Positions 27,203-37,300 of a DNA stretch of 64,000 nucleotides are shown here, piece by piece. Made by a program: the position numbers and the translations under genes. The notes under the pieces were generated by a model. That model was not told the origin of the DNA and made no database searches. It was given only the letters and a program-made list of their open reading frames with translations. Position 1 is the stretch's first letter. Each line of letters opens with the position of its first letter. Origin of the DNA: Paraglaciecola arctica (GTDB lineage Bacteria > Pseudomonadota > Gammaproteobacteria > Enterobacterales > Alteromonadaceae); the NCBI RefSeq assembly GCF_018861065.1, contig NZ_JAHKQO010000002.1, positions 62,001-126,000 on the forward strand. The letters are read 5' to 3'.

Positions 27203-27708
27203 AAATGGTTTCTCCAAGTGTGTTACTCAGCTTCCAGCTTACATGCCAGCAGCGTCGATGGTTATTTCTCTAGTTATTAAAAATGACACTGTCACGTAAT
27301 CAAAAAACTATTCCAGGAGTCCTTACCATCATGCTTAGCGACGTAAATCGCATCCACAATCATTCGAGCAACGCTATTGTTTATTAATTGTAATATGTTG
27401 TAAATGAAATACATGGCTTATGAATACGTATTCATAATTTGCAACAGATTCAGCCAAAAACAAATATCTACTTGTTTTTTAAGGGTTTATTTATTTTAAG
27501 ACGTAAATGTTGAACGATTTCGTGATTTTCACATGTTAATAAAAGGTTGTATTTGGGCCCCGAGCTATTAGAATTTTCACCGTCACGTTACACCTAAAAC
27601 TTCCTAACTAAGATACGGATTATCGAATATTTTTACAGTATATAAAGGCGCTGCTTATTGACGGTGTCTGGTCTGTAAGTTACTAGAACACACTAGGAAA
27701 TAAATATA
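27203..27708. other. divergent promoter region of the starch locus
   Basis: This is a 500-bp gap between the module lipoprotein and the TonB receptor. It contains the palindrome listed at 27420-27435, an outer imperfect repeat GTTGTAAAT...ATTTGCAAC around it, and a TATATAA box near 27640 that could serve the receptor. No gene is seen. Confidence 0.5.
27420..27435. promoter_or_regulatory. 16-bp perfect palindrome, candidate operator of the starch locus
   Basis: ATGAATACGTATTCAT is fully self-complementary. It lies about 220 bp upstream of the module lipoprotein and 275 bp upstream of the TonB receptor; a close copy is upstream of the pullulanase. A shared regulator is likely. Confidence 0.6.
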
Positions 27709-30681
27709 ATGAAAAAATTTAAACCGAGCTTTCTAACGCTCAGCCTTTTAGCCGCGGGTCTAACTATGCATGCAGGTGCGAGTTTTGCTCAAGAAACTGA
27801 CGCAGTGGCTGAACAAGATAGTGAATTGGAAGTTATCCAAGTAAAAGGGTTTAGAGGTAGTGTAATCAAGTCTCTGAATACCAAACGTTTCGCTGACACA
27901 GTTGTCGACGCCATATCTGCAGATGATATAGGTGGCCTACCCGACGTATCCATTGCTGATGCTTTAACACGTTTGCCCGGTGTCACCTCAGTGCGCCGTG
28001 ACGGCCAATCTAGTGAACTTAACATACGTGGTTTATCGGGTGGTTTTGTTCTTTCTACTCTTAATGGACGTGAACAAGTCTCCTCTTCTGGTGGTCGCTC
28101 GGTAGAGTTTGATCAATTTCCATCAGAACTTATTTCAGCCGCACAAGTCTATAAATCTCAAAAAGCGTCGCTCATTGAGGGCGGTGTAGCTGGTACAGTA
28201 GAATTAAAAACGGCCAGTGCCTTGGATAACGACGAAGATCAAAGAATTCGTCTGTCTGCCCACGGTAATACCAATAATGCCGTTGCAGACAGCGAATACC
28301 TTGATTCCATAGGTCAACGTTTTACCGCCTCTTACCAAGCAAAAATGCTTGATGATACTTTTGGTGTGTCAGTAGGTGTGGCGTTAATGAAACAACCTAC
28401 AGTTGCCAATCAATTTATTAGTTTACAGTTTGACGAATATAGCGAAGAACTTAACAATTCATTTTCCGCGGATCATGGTGGGATTTATGATGGTTTACCT
28501 GAACAATTGTTTGTCTCTGATGGATTCGAGTTACATGACAGAGGCGGTGAAGATACCAGAAATGCCGTTGTTGTTGCCTTAAACTGGGAGCCTCGGGATA
28601 ACCTTCGTTTTCAATTCGATGGTTTTCATTCAGAGTTTGATTCTGAAAAATTTGACCGTGGTTTAAGAGTAGATGGTTTATCGACTGTTCGCTTAGCGTC
28701 TTTGGGCGGCACACCTAATGGAGGTGTATTAACCAATCCTATCCTGTCGGGCAACACCATAATAGGTGGCACCTTTTCTCGCGATCCTAACAATATAGCT
28801 GATGCGCCCCCTGCCCTGACTTCACAGTATGGTGGAATACGAGTACAGACCCAAGCCGATGACGCAACAACTGAAAGCTCGGTATCATCTTGGGGCTTAA
28901 AGGGAGAATGGGATGTTAATGACGATTTGTCAGTAACAGTGGATGTTGCACATTCTGAAGGTGACGAAGACAGCAAAGACAGAGTAATGCGTATGGCTTA
29001 CTTTGAAGACGCCAGCATAGACACACCAGTAATTGATGACGGCTTAGTTGTGCAATATCAGTTAAATGGGCTGAAATCCCCAACTGTTAGTTTTAATCGT
29101 GATTTTACTGACTTAGATCATATGATGGTTGTCGCAGCAGAAGCTTATCCTCGTATAGAATCTAACTCGTCTGATGCAATTAAAATTGATTTTAAATATG
29201 AACTCGATAACGAGTTTATTAGTTCAGTTGAAGCTGGGCTGCGTTCTTCAAAACGTGAGTATTCATTAGAGCGTGGCAGATTTGTTTACGGTGTAACAGA
29301 TCAAACTTCACGTAGCGGACAATACATTACCTACGGACAAGATGCCGACGGAAATACAATCGAAGTAGAGCGTTTTCAGCCTTATCAGTTATCTTCTGAT
29401 GAAGTAATGATTTCGAGTTTAGGCGGTGACTTTTCTAATATGCCTCAATATTTGGCTGTAGACGTCAATCAGATATTGAACAGTTGGATCCCGAATGTAG
29501 ACCAAACCCCCACTACAGACTGGAACAATGCTTGGACCCTAACTCAAAACAATGTGATTGAAGAAAATGTCACCGCAGCTTATATCCAAGCCAATATCGA
29601 CGCAGAATTAGGTGATTTTCCGGTGCGTGGTAATTTCGGAATACGCGCAGTTGAAACTGAACAAAAGAGTACCGGTTTAATTGATGTTGGACCGGGTAAC
29701 GGAGATCCAATTGCTGATGACAATGGCCTTATCAGCACAAACTACGTTCAAGGTACAGAAGGCACAACTTATACCGATTATTTGCCTTCACTGAACTTAA
29801 CCTTTTCACTGAATCGAGAGCAGCTGATTCGTTTTGCAGCGGCAAAAGTACTATCTCGACCCGATATGGATACCTTAGCCTTAGTAGGTGGTATCAGTAT
29901 TAATGAACGAGAAGGTTCCCAGTTTTTAGATTACAACAGTGAAACCAGTCCGTTTTTGCGTCCGTTTTACGCCAATCAAATCGATATCTCCTATGAGCAT
30001 TATTTCTCAGAAACAGATGGCGCATTTATTGTTGCCTTGTGGAACAAAGACATTACAAACTTTGTTGGAACAGTCACTGAAAAAGATTTCGATCTTTCGC
30101 AAATAGGTTTTGACATTCCACCTATATTTGACGCTAACGATGTACCTATCCAGCTCGAAGATGGTAACTACACCCACGCAGAAAATAATGGCGAAGGTGG
30201 ATATATGCGCGGAATTGAAGTGGCGTATACACAAACCTTTAGCTTTTTGCCTGATTTGTGGTCGGGCTTAGGGGTTAACATTAACTGGTCATATACCGAC
30301 AGTGAAATTACCCGTCCGTCGGCAGTACCGGGTGAAGCAGGGTCAGATGCACCACTTGAAGGTTTATCCAACAGAGTATTTAGTGGAACATTATTTTATG
30401 ATTACGATGAGAAACTTAATGCGAGGGTAAGTGTGCGTCATCGTGGTCCATACCTAAGTGAACAAATTGCTATAGGTAGCGAACAGTCTGCTTACTTTAA
30501 TGAAGAAACCATTTACTCTGCGCAAATGTCGTATAACTTTTCAGAAAACTTGCAAGCAGTGGTGTCGGTTGACAACTTAACCGACGAACCCAACATTTCG
30601 TATTTTGGTGAAACCAACCGTACCGGTACCATCCAATACTTCGGACGTACTGTGTATTTTGGGGTTAACTACAACTTGTAA
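27709..30681 (+). CDS. large TonB-dependent receptor, probable maltodextrin/starch oligomer type
   Basis: The 990-residue protein has a signal peptide (LTLSLLAAGLTMHAGASFA), a TonB-box-like segment (LEVIQVKGFRGSV) and the plug motifs ADDIGGLPDVSIADALTRLPGV, LNIRGLSGGFVLSTLNGRE and LIEGGVAGTVELKTA. The long barrel ends in FGRTVYFGVNYNL. The ADDIGxLPDxSIADALxRLPGV plug is typical of receptors for carbohydrate oligomers in marine and oligotrophic proteobacteria. It sits between pullulanase-side genes and a halogenase-like gene, a layout known from such carbohydrate loci. Starch oligomers are the best guess for the substrate. Confidence 0.92.
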   Translation: MKKFKPSFLTLSLLAAGLTMHAGASFAQETDAVAEQDSELEVIQVKGFRGSVIKSLNTKRFADTVVDAISADDIGGLPDVSIADALTRLPGVTSVRRDGQSSELNIRGLSGGFVLSTLNGREQVSSSGGRSVEFDQFPSELISAAQVYKSQKASLIEGGVAGTVELKTASALDNDEDQRIRLSAHGNTNNAVADSEYLDSIGQRFTASYQAKMLDDTFGVSVGVALMKQPTVANQFISLQFDEYSEELNNSFSADHGGIYDGLPEQLFVSDGFELHDRGGEDTRNAVVVALNWEPRDNLRFQFDGFHSEFDSEKFDRGLRVDGLSTVRLASLGGTPNGGVLTNPILSGNTIIGGTFSRDPNNIADAPPALTSQYGGIRVQTQADDATTESSVSSWGLKGEWDVNDDLSVTVDVAHSEGDEDSKDRVMRMAYFEDASIDTPVIDDGLVVQYQLNGLKSPTVSFNRDFTDLDHMMVVAAEAYPRIESNSSDAIKIDFKYELDNEFISSVEAGLRSSKREYSLERGRFVYGVTDQTSRSGQYITYGQDADGNTIEVERFQPYQLSSDEVMISSLGGDFSNMPQYLAVDVNQILNSWIPNVDQTPTTDWNNAWTLTQNNVIEENVTAAYIQANIDAELGDFPVRGNFGIRAVETEQKSTGLIDVGPGNGDPIADDNGLISTNYVQGTEGTTYTDYLPSLNLTFSLNREQLIRFAAAKVLSRPDMDTLALVGGISINEREGSQFLDYNSETSPFLRPFYANQIDISYEHYFSETDGAFIVALWNKDITNFVGTVTEKDFDLSQIGFDIPPIFDANDVPIQLEDGNYTHAENNGEGGYMRGIEVAYTQTFSFLPDLWSGLGVNINWSYTDSEITRPSAVPGEAGSDAPLEGLSNRVFSGTLFYDYDEKLNARVSVRHRGPYLSEQIAIGSEQSAYFNEETIYSAQMSYNFSENLQAVVSVDNLTDEPNISYFGETNRTGTIQYFGRTVYFGVNYNL

Positions 30682-30699
30682 TTGTTAGGCAAAGAAATA

Positions 30700-30724
30700 G
30701 AAGAGCCACTTTATGTGGCTCTTC
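30700..30724 (+). terminator. hairpin after the TonB-dependent receptor gene
   Basis: GAAGAGCCAC and GTGGCTCTTC form a perfect 10-bp stem with a 5-base loop. The T tract is weak (GTTATT), so partial read-through into the halogenase gene is possible. Confidence 0.65.
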
Positions 30725-30850
30725 GTTATTCTCGAACTGCATTTTTTTAAACCCTAATCATTTATAACCTTTGTGTTAAATGAAGCACGCAGGATTTAAA
30801 CTAACCACTAGTTTAATAACCTTTAATCTGAAAGATTCGTTGTAAATATT

Positions 30851-32377
30851 ATGAATTCAACTGCAATTGCTAACAAACATATAGTGATCCTAGGCGGCGG
30901 TACCGCAGGTTGGATGACAGCCAATTTAATGGCTGTTAAATGGAAAAATCAGAATATTCACATTACCTTAGTTGAGTCCCCTGCTATTGGCACAGTTGGA
31001 GTCGGTGAAGGCTCTACACCGCAACTTAAATCTTTCTTCGAACAAATTGGTGTTGAAGAACAACAATGGATGCCCGCCTGCAATGCGACCTATAAAAATG
31101 GCATTCGTTTTAACGGTTGGTCTAGCCGCGAGGGTTACCAAAGTTATTTTCACCCTTTTGCCTCTAGAATTGACGCATTTTCAGCACCGGCGTTGTTTTA
31201 CAACAGTATTCACCGTCGCAAGGGTGTGAACATAGAGTGCCACCCTGATAGATTTTATTTATCGGCAAAATTAGCACAGCAACACAAATCACCTATTGCC
31301 GATCATAACTTCCCTTTTCCTATCGGTTATGGCTATCACTTCGACGCAAATTTATTGGGGCAATTTTTGTCTAATTTAGGCACCTCAAGAGGTGTTAAAC
31401 ATATACAGGCCAAAGTATTAAATGTCGGTAGGCACGTTAATGGCGACATAGCCAACCTGCAAATAGACAGCGGCGCGACTATCAGCGGGGATATTTTTGT
31501 TGATTGTTCAGGCTTTGAAGGCGTGCTTATTCAACAAACTCTCAAGGTGCCTTTTGTCAGTTTTAAAGAAAACCTTTTTAACGACCGCGCTGTGGCTATC
31601 CCCTCACCAGTTAGCCAACCGCTGCGCAGTGAAACCATTTCGACCGCCATGAAATATGGTTGGGCGTGGGATATTCCACTCACTAACAGAGTAGGAAATG
31701 GTTACGTATATAGCTCTGACTATTGCAGCCCAGAACAAGCTGAAACTGAATTAAGAAGCAAACTCAATTTATTGGATAGCGAGATTGAGGCCCGTCACTT
31801 AAAGATGAAAATAGGTCGAGTGGAAAAACACTGGCATCAAAACTGTTTAGCTGTGGGTTTATCTCAAGGTTTTATTGAGCCTCTTGAAGCGACGGCCCTA
31901 CATTTTGTACAAGAGACCATAGAAGGCTTTATCGAGGCTATCAATAACAGTAATGAATCAAATAGCTTATGTATTCAACATCAAAATACATTTAATCAAA
32001 AAATGAATCAAAGATTTGAAGGCATTCGCGACTATATAGTGGCGCACTATCGATTAAGCTCAAAAGACGATACCGATTATTGGCTGGCCAATTCCGCAAA
32101 TCCGAATATTTCAGATCAATTAAAACGTATAGTTAAGGGTTGGATGGCGGCAGAAGATATGACACAAATTATTCAACAGGCCAAGATACACAGTTATTAT
32201 CCTCCTTTTTCTTGGCTTTGTATTTTGGCTGGCTATGGCATTTTCCCCAAGCAATTGAGCGACGCCCCCAAAGATAGCGCCGCGCACAAATACGACCTTA
32301 ATTACGTAGATGACTTTATTCAACGTTGTAGTCTTAACTTTAAAGATCACCAATCATTTTTAGATCTTCACTTTTAG
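30851..32377 (+). CDS. flavin-dependent tryptophan-halogenase-family protein
   Basis: The 508-residue protein has the FAD-binding motif GGGTAGWM at the N-terminus, the family segment VGVGEGSTPQL and a Lys in YKNGIRFNGW at the place of the halogenase catalytic lysine. The GWxWxIP signature is present as GWAWDIP, with SQGFIEPLEATALHFVQ near the C-terminus. In true halogenases reduced FAD makes hypohalous acid that attacks tryptophan. Homologues beside TonB receptors in glycan-use loci are common and their real substrate is unclear. It follows the receptor by 170 bp and is 12 bp ahead of the next gene. Confidence 0.88.
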   Translation: MNSTAIANKHIVILGGGTAGWMTANLMAVKWKNQNIHITLVESPAIGTVGVGEGSTPQLKSFFEQIGVEEQQWMPACNATYKNGIRFNGWSSREGYQSYFHPFASRIDAFSAPALFYNSIHRRKGVNIECHPDRFYLSAKLAQQHKSPIADHNFPFPIGYGYHFDANLLGQFLSNLGTSRGVKHIQAKVLNVGRHVNGDIANLQIDSGATISGDIFVDCSGFEGVLIQQTLKVPFVSFKENLFNDRAVAIPSPVSQPLRSETISTAMKYGWAWDIPLTNRVGNGYVYSSDYCSPEQAETELRSKLNLLDSEIEARHLKMKIGRVEKHWHQNCLAVGLSQGFIEPLEATALHFVQETIEGFIEAINNSNESNSLCIQHQNTFNQKMNQRFEGIRDYIVAHYRLSSKDDTDYWLANSANPNISDQLKRIVKGWMAAEDMTQIIQQAKIHSYYPPFSWLCILAGYGIFPKQLSDAPKDSAAHKYDLNYVDDFIQRCSLNFKDHQSFLDLHF

Positions 32378-32388
32378 TAGTAAAAAAT

Positions 32389-34083
32389 ATGAACTCAATG
32401 AAACTATCAAGTTTATCCTCTGCCGTATTTAGTATTTTATTGCTTGGTTGTGGGGGCGGCTCATCCAATGACAGCCCTGCCCCCACAGTCTCTGTGCCAG
32501 AGCCGGTGTTACGCAGTGGTGTGGCAGTTATAGTAGATTCAAGTTCACCACAGGGCAGTGACACTGACCTTTGCCACTCTACTGAGGTCACCCAGACCCA
32601 ATTAAATTTTACCGACATAACCACGCAAGCCGGATTAAATTTTAGTCATTCTGTCCCCAATGGTGATGGCATTTTAGGTATGTCAGGAGGAGTCGCTGCA
32701 GGAGACTTTGATAATGATGGCTGGGTAGATTTATATGCGGTGGGCGGTGATGGCCAAAAGAACTTGCTGTTAAAAAATATGGCTGATGGCTCGTTTTCTG
32801 ATATGGCTGAATTTGCAGAGGTTAACCGACAAGCCATAAGCAGTGGCCCTGCCTTTGGTGATTTAGATGGTGATGGTTTATTAGACTTGTTTGTAGGTAG
32901 TGTGGGTGGTTCTGCCCCAAAACTATACTTGAACCGAGGCAATGATAAGTTTTTAGATATCACTGACAGTGCTGGTTTAGTGTTGCCCGGTAATAACTTC
33001 GGGGCAACTTGGGGTGACTATGACAAAGATGATGATCTTGATTTGGTGATAACCCACTGGAGTAGTGTCTCTAGCGATCATTATGCCTATTTTTGGCGCA
33101 ATAACGGTGATAACACCTTTACCGACGTCAGTATTGAAACCGGCATAACCCCTATAATGCGTCAGTTTGGTAGCAGAGATAAATCTTTTACCCCTACTTT
33201 TGCGGATATTGATAGTGATGGCTGGCAGGATTTATTGTTGGTTTCCGATAATCACCGCACCCGTATTTTTCTCAATAACCAAGATGGTACCTTTTTAGAT
33301 CGTACCGATAGAGACGTTATCAGTGACAATGCCGGAATGGGTTCAGCGGTCGGAGATTATGATAATGATGGCGATCTAGACTGGTTCGTCTCAGCTATTA
33401 CTTTCAAAGATGGGGTTACACATTTTGGATCCTTAACCCCTGGAAATCGCCTCTATCAAAACCAAGGTGATGGCACCTTTATTGATAAAACTGACGAAAC
33501 AGGCGTACGAGACGGTTATTGGGGATGGGCTGCGTGCTTTGCGGATTTTAATAACGACACACACCTAGATATATTCCACGTTAATGGCATGGAAGGTGAC
33601 GACATCGACCTTAGGTTTAAAGACGATCCGTCACGTTTGTTTATGTCTAATGGTGATGGCACTTTTACAGAGTCATCAGTTTCACTAGGAATTGACGACA
33701 AAGCTATGGGCCGAGGCTTAGTGTGTTTTGATTACGATAAAGATGGCGATATAGATTTATACATCGCCAACTACAATCAAGCACCTAAGTTGTTTTGTAA
33801 TTCGGGTACGCACAACCATTTTGTTAATATTAAACTGGTTGAAAAATCTACTAACACTCAAGCTTTAGGCGCTCGAATATATGTCACAACTGACGGTATT
33901 GAACAAATGCGCGAACTAAGAGCAGGAAGTAATTATGTATCTCAGAATCCGGTAGAAGCCCATTTTGGATTGGGGCAAGCTACAACTTTAGAGCGTGTTA
34001 GAATAGTTTGGCCTGATGGTCAACAAAGTCAATTAGACGACCTAAGCATGGACCAGTTTATAACCATTACCCGTAATGATTAG
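32389..34083 (+). CDS. FG-GAP/ASPIC (CRTAC1-like) repeat lipoprotein
   Basis: The 564-residue protein has a lipoprotein signal ending LLLGCGGG. Seven FG-GAP/VCBS calcium-loop repeats of the form D-x-D-x-D-G-x-x-D-(L/I/W) follow (DFDNDGWVDLY, DLDGDGLLDLF, DYDKDDDLDL, DIDSDGWQDLL, DYDNDGDLDWF, DFNNDTHLDIF, DYDKDGDIDLY), forming a probable beta-propeller. The C-terminal 70 residues match the ASPIC/UnbV domain (LGARIYV, then SQNPVEAHFGLG and RIVWPDGQ). Propellers of this kind bind partners or glycans outside the cell; no enzyme motif is seen. It is probably co-transcribed with the halogenase-like gene. Confidence 0.88.
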   Translation: MNSMKLSSLSSAVFSILLLGCGGGSSNDSPAPTVSVPEPVLRSGVAVIVDSSSPQGSDTDLCHSTEVTQTQLNFTDITTQAGLNFSHSVPNGDGILGMSGGVAAGDFDNDGWVDLYAVGGDGQKNLLLKNMADGSFSDMAEFAEVNRQAISSGPAFGDLDGDGLLDLFVGSVGGSAPKLYLNRGNDKFLDITDSAGLVLPGNNFGATWGDYDKDDDLDLVITHWSSVSSDHYAYFWRNNGDNTFTDVSIETGITPIMRQFGSRDKSFTPTFADIDSDGWQDLLLVSDNHRTRIFLNNQDGTFLDRTDRDVISDNAGMGSAVGDYDNDGDLDWFVSAITFKDGVTHFGSLTPGNRLYQNQGDGTFIDKTDETGVRDGYWGWAACFADFNNDTHLDIFHVNGMEGDDIDLRFKDDPSRLFMSNGDGTFTESSVSLGIDDKAMGRGLVCFDYDKDGDIDLYIANYNQAPKLFCNSGTHNHFVNIKLVEKSTNTQALGARIYVTTDGIEQMRELRAGSNYVSQNPVEAHFGLGQATTLERVRIVWPDGQQSQLDDLSMDQFITITRND

Positions 34084-34315
34084 CTATTTCAATTAAAACA
34101 GTCGCTTGTTTGCGGCTGTTGTTGAAAATACTATTTCTTATTTGATGATATGGCTCCATCAGGATCCCTAAAACCACTCATGGTTTCTTTTTTCCATTCA
34201 TTTCTCGGTTACATAAAATTACAAGATGTATATATTTGCTACTATTTTTTGGCCTATTTTTTATTCAGGATGAGAGCTGTTTTAACTCTAAAAAATAATA
34301 TGAAGAGAACGGAAG

Positions 34316-37300
34316 ATGAAACAGTCCCACAACGCTTTACCTAATCTACTTTTATGCCTTTTATGCTTCGCCAGTTTTATTCATCACGTACCTAACGCCC
34401 TTGCTAAAAATGCTCCGGATCACACGAATGACCATCAAAGTGATTTACGTCAAGCCACCATCAGTGAGATATCACAATCAAAACAAACGACCTTTTCTAA
34501 CGCGGCTTACAAAAACACTCAGATAAAAAATCAACTCGCCCACTATAAAAATTCCGCTTCTAAAGCGGTGCTCACTAACCTTGAAAATCGATATATTGTA
34601 AAATTACGCTCCGCTCCTTTAAGTAAACAAATCAATAATTTGTACACTTTGGGGAGTACAAAACAGAAAATATCAAAAACTTCTAGCCTTACTTCTCGCC
34701 TCAATAGTTCAGCCGCGAAGGCCTATCAGTCAAAACTGTTAAACGACCAGAAACAGTTTATGGTAAAACTAAGTAGCCAATTTGCCACAGTTAAGACCCT
34801 CAGGCGTTTTGATACGTTACTAAACGGCATGGAAATTAGCGCCAGTGCCGAACAAATCACGCATATTAAGGCCATGCCTGAAGTCGCGCAGGTCTATCCT
34901 GTGAAAATGCGTTACCTGAATTTGGACGCCAGCCATAACACGATTCAATTACAAGCTGCTTGGGAAGCGGTGGGTGGACAATCTGAGGCTGGTAAAGGTA
35001 TTAAAATCGCAATAGTCGATACCGGGATCCGCAACGGTAATCCTATGTTTAACGACAGTGGAATAGAAGCGCCTGACTTATCTGATAATAGTTATCTGAC
35101 CGACCATCCCGATTATTGTCGAGACTCTCAAGGTGATGCCAGTTTCTGTAATAATAAATTAATCATTGCACGCTGGATGGATCCAACAAACTATGATTTT
35201 AACATCTACCAAAACGAATACCTCAGCCCACTTGACTTTGATGGGCACGGCAGCCACGTAGCGGGTATTGCCGGCGGAACTCAAGTAAATATCAATTACG
35301 CTGATAGCGATGTGACCATAGGAGGTGTTGCCCCCGCCAGCTATTTGATGGTTTATAAAGCGTTATTTGTTGGGGCAGACGGGCAAGTTCAGGGTCCTGA
35401 CACTATGCTTTTAGACGCCCTAGAGCACGCAGTTAAAGATGGAGCCGATGTAATCAATAACTCCTGGGGAGCAGGAAATGGTGCCGATCCCAATGACTCT
35501 ATTTATAAAGAAGTATTTGAAAATGCCGAAGCTGCCGGTGTCGTAATAGTCAGTGCCTCAGGTAACGACTTACATGCAGGTCGAGGGCAAACCATTAGTT
35601 GTCCGTCTTGTATTGAATCAGGTATTTCTGTCGCCAACACTACCACAGGACGTTACTTTGGTAACAAGATTGAAATCGCAGGCCAAAGTTATTTCGCCTA
35701 CCAAGGTGATAATCGTCAATTTGAACACGCAACCACCTACCCTTTACGCGCTTTAAACGGGTTTAATCCTATTGATGATGACGGTTGCCAACCGTTAAAT
35801 GATACCTTTGGGAATTTTGCTGGCAGCATGGTGTTAATTGACTATCGCCATACCTGTACTCACCAAGAAATTGCACAGAATATGCAACAAGGTGGCGCTG
35901 CAGCAGTTTTGCTGTATTCCTCCGGTGCATTTGGTTTAGCCACAATTGAACCCTTGATCCCCTATCAAGGTGATTTTGCCATTCCCGTTATAGGTATATC
36001 CCGAGATACAGGTTTAGCGATTTTTGAACAAGCCTACAGTTCTAATTACAGCGTTACTATCAGTCCTGAAATTGTGCCCGCTATTGAACCTCAATATGTG
36101 GATATGATGCATCCATTTAGCTCAACTGGACCAAACGGAGATCCACATATCCTGAAACCTGATATGGCCGCACCTGGAACCGATATTTTGTCGGCCTATT
36201 CACCGGATGTGTTTGAATCCTCCCCTTTCCCAATTGGTTTTTCTGGTACTGGCAATGCAGCCAAAACTAGCGTAAACACCGCCACATTTGCGAAATTGAC
36301 TGGTACTAGCATGGCATCACCTCACGTAGCAGGTGCAGCAGCGTTATTACGGCAAACTCATCCAGACTGGAGCGCCAAACAAATTAAATCAGCTTTAGTT
36401 AGCTCAAGTAACTCAAACGTACTATTGGGACTAGATCCTGCGCGACCTTTTGATATGGGAGCGGGTCGACTCGATGCGAAAAAAGCCTTAGAAACAACGA
36501 TCATCACAGACAAAGTATCCTACGCGGATCCTGCTTGTATTGGTCAATGTAGTTTCGACAACATCATCACTAACCTTGGCGAGCAACCAACACAAGTGAG
36601 CTTTTCTGTAAGTTTTGATGATGGGATTACCCATGGAGAAGTCGGCATATCAGGGCAAACCCTAGCTGCAAAAGGCGCAGATGGTGCCTCTCTGCCCTTT
36701 ACTCTTACTGTAGATATTGCCCAAGCCACTCCTGGACAATGGATATATGGTGACCTCTATATCCATCACAACAATTCAACACAGCAATTACCCATCGCCT
36801 TGTATGCAAACGAAACGAGTGATGCAGGTGTATTAACAGTAGGGACAACAACGACTAACACCGACACCACCCAGCCCATTACTTTTACCACTACTGTGCG
36901 TAACAAAAACCTTGGAGAGACCTTTACCCTTGACTTGCCTGTTCCAGAAAACGCTGAGTTCATCACTGATAGTGAAACGACTGTGGTAAGCAATGGAGAA
37001 ACGACTCTTTTAGAATTTGATGCCACAGACAACACTGTACTTTGGCAAGGAAATTTGCAACTAGGTAACATGACCTTTGAAAGAAACGATATTCCGTTTA
37101 ACCGCAGTTTAGCTGAGGCAGAAATTACGCCTATTGCGTGTTCGGATGGCTGCATCAATTTTTCAGCGGTTGTTGATTTCAACTTTCAGTTTAATGGCGA
37201 GGATTATGACAACCTAACGGTTTCCGACAATGGATTTGTTATTGCTGGTGCCACAGAGATTGACTCATTCTCTGCCTTGTTTAATCAAGAGCTGCCCAAT

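Noticed and set aside
34150-34344. 64-codon plus-strand frame before the S8 protease
   Set aside because: No family resemblance, no ribosome site, overlaps the start of the real protease gene and lies in its promoter region.
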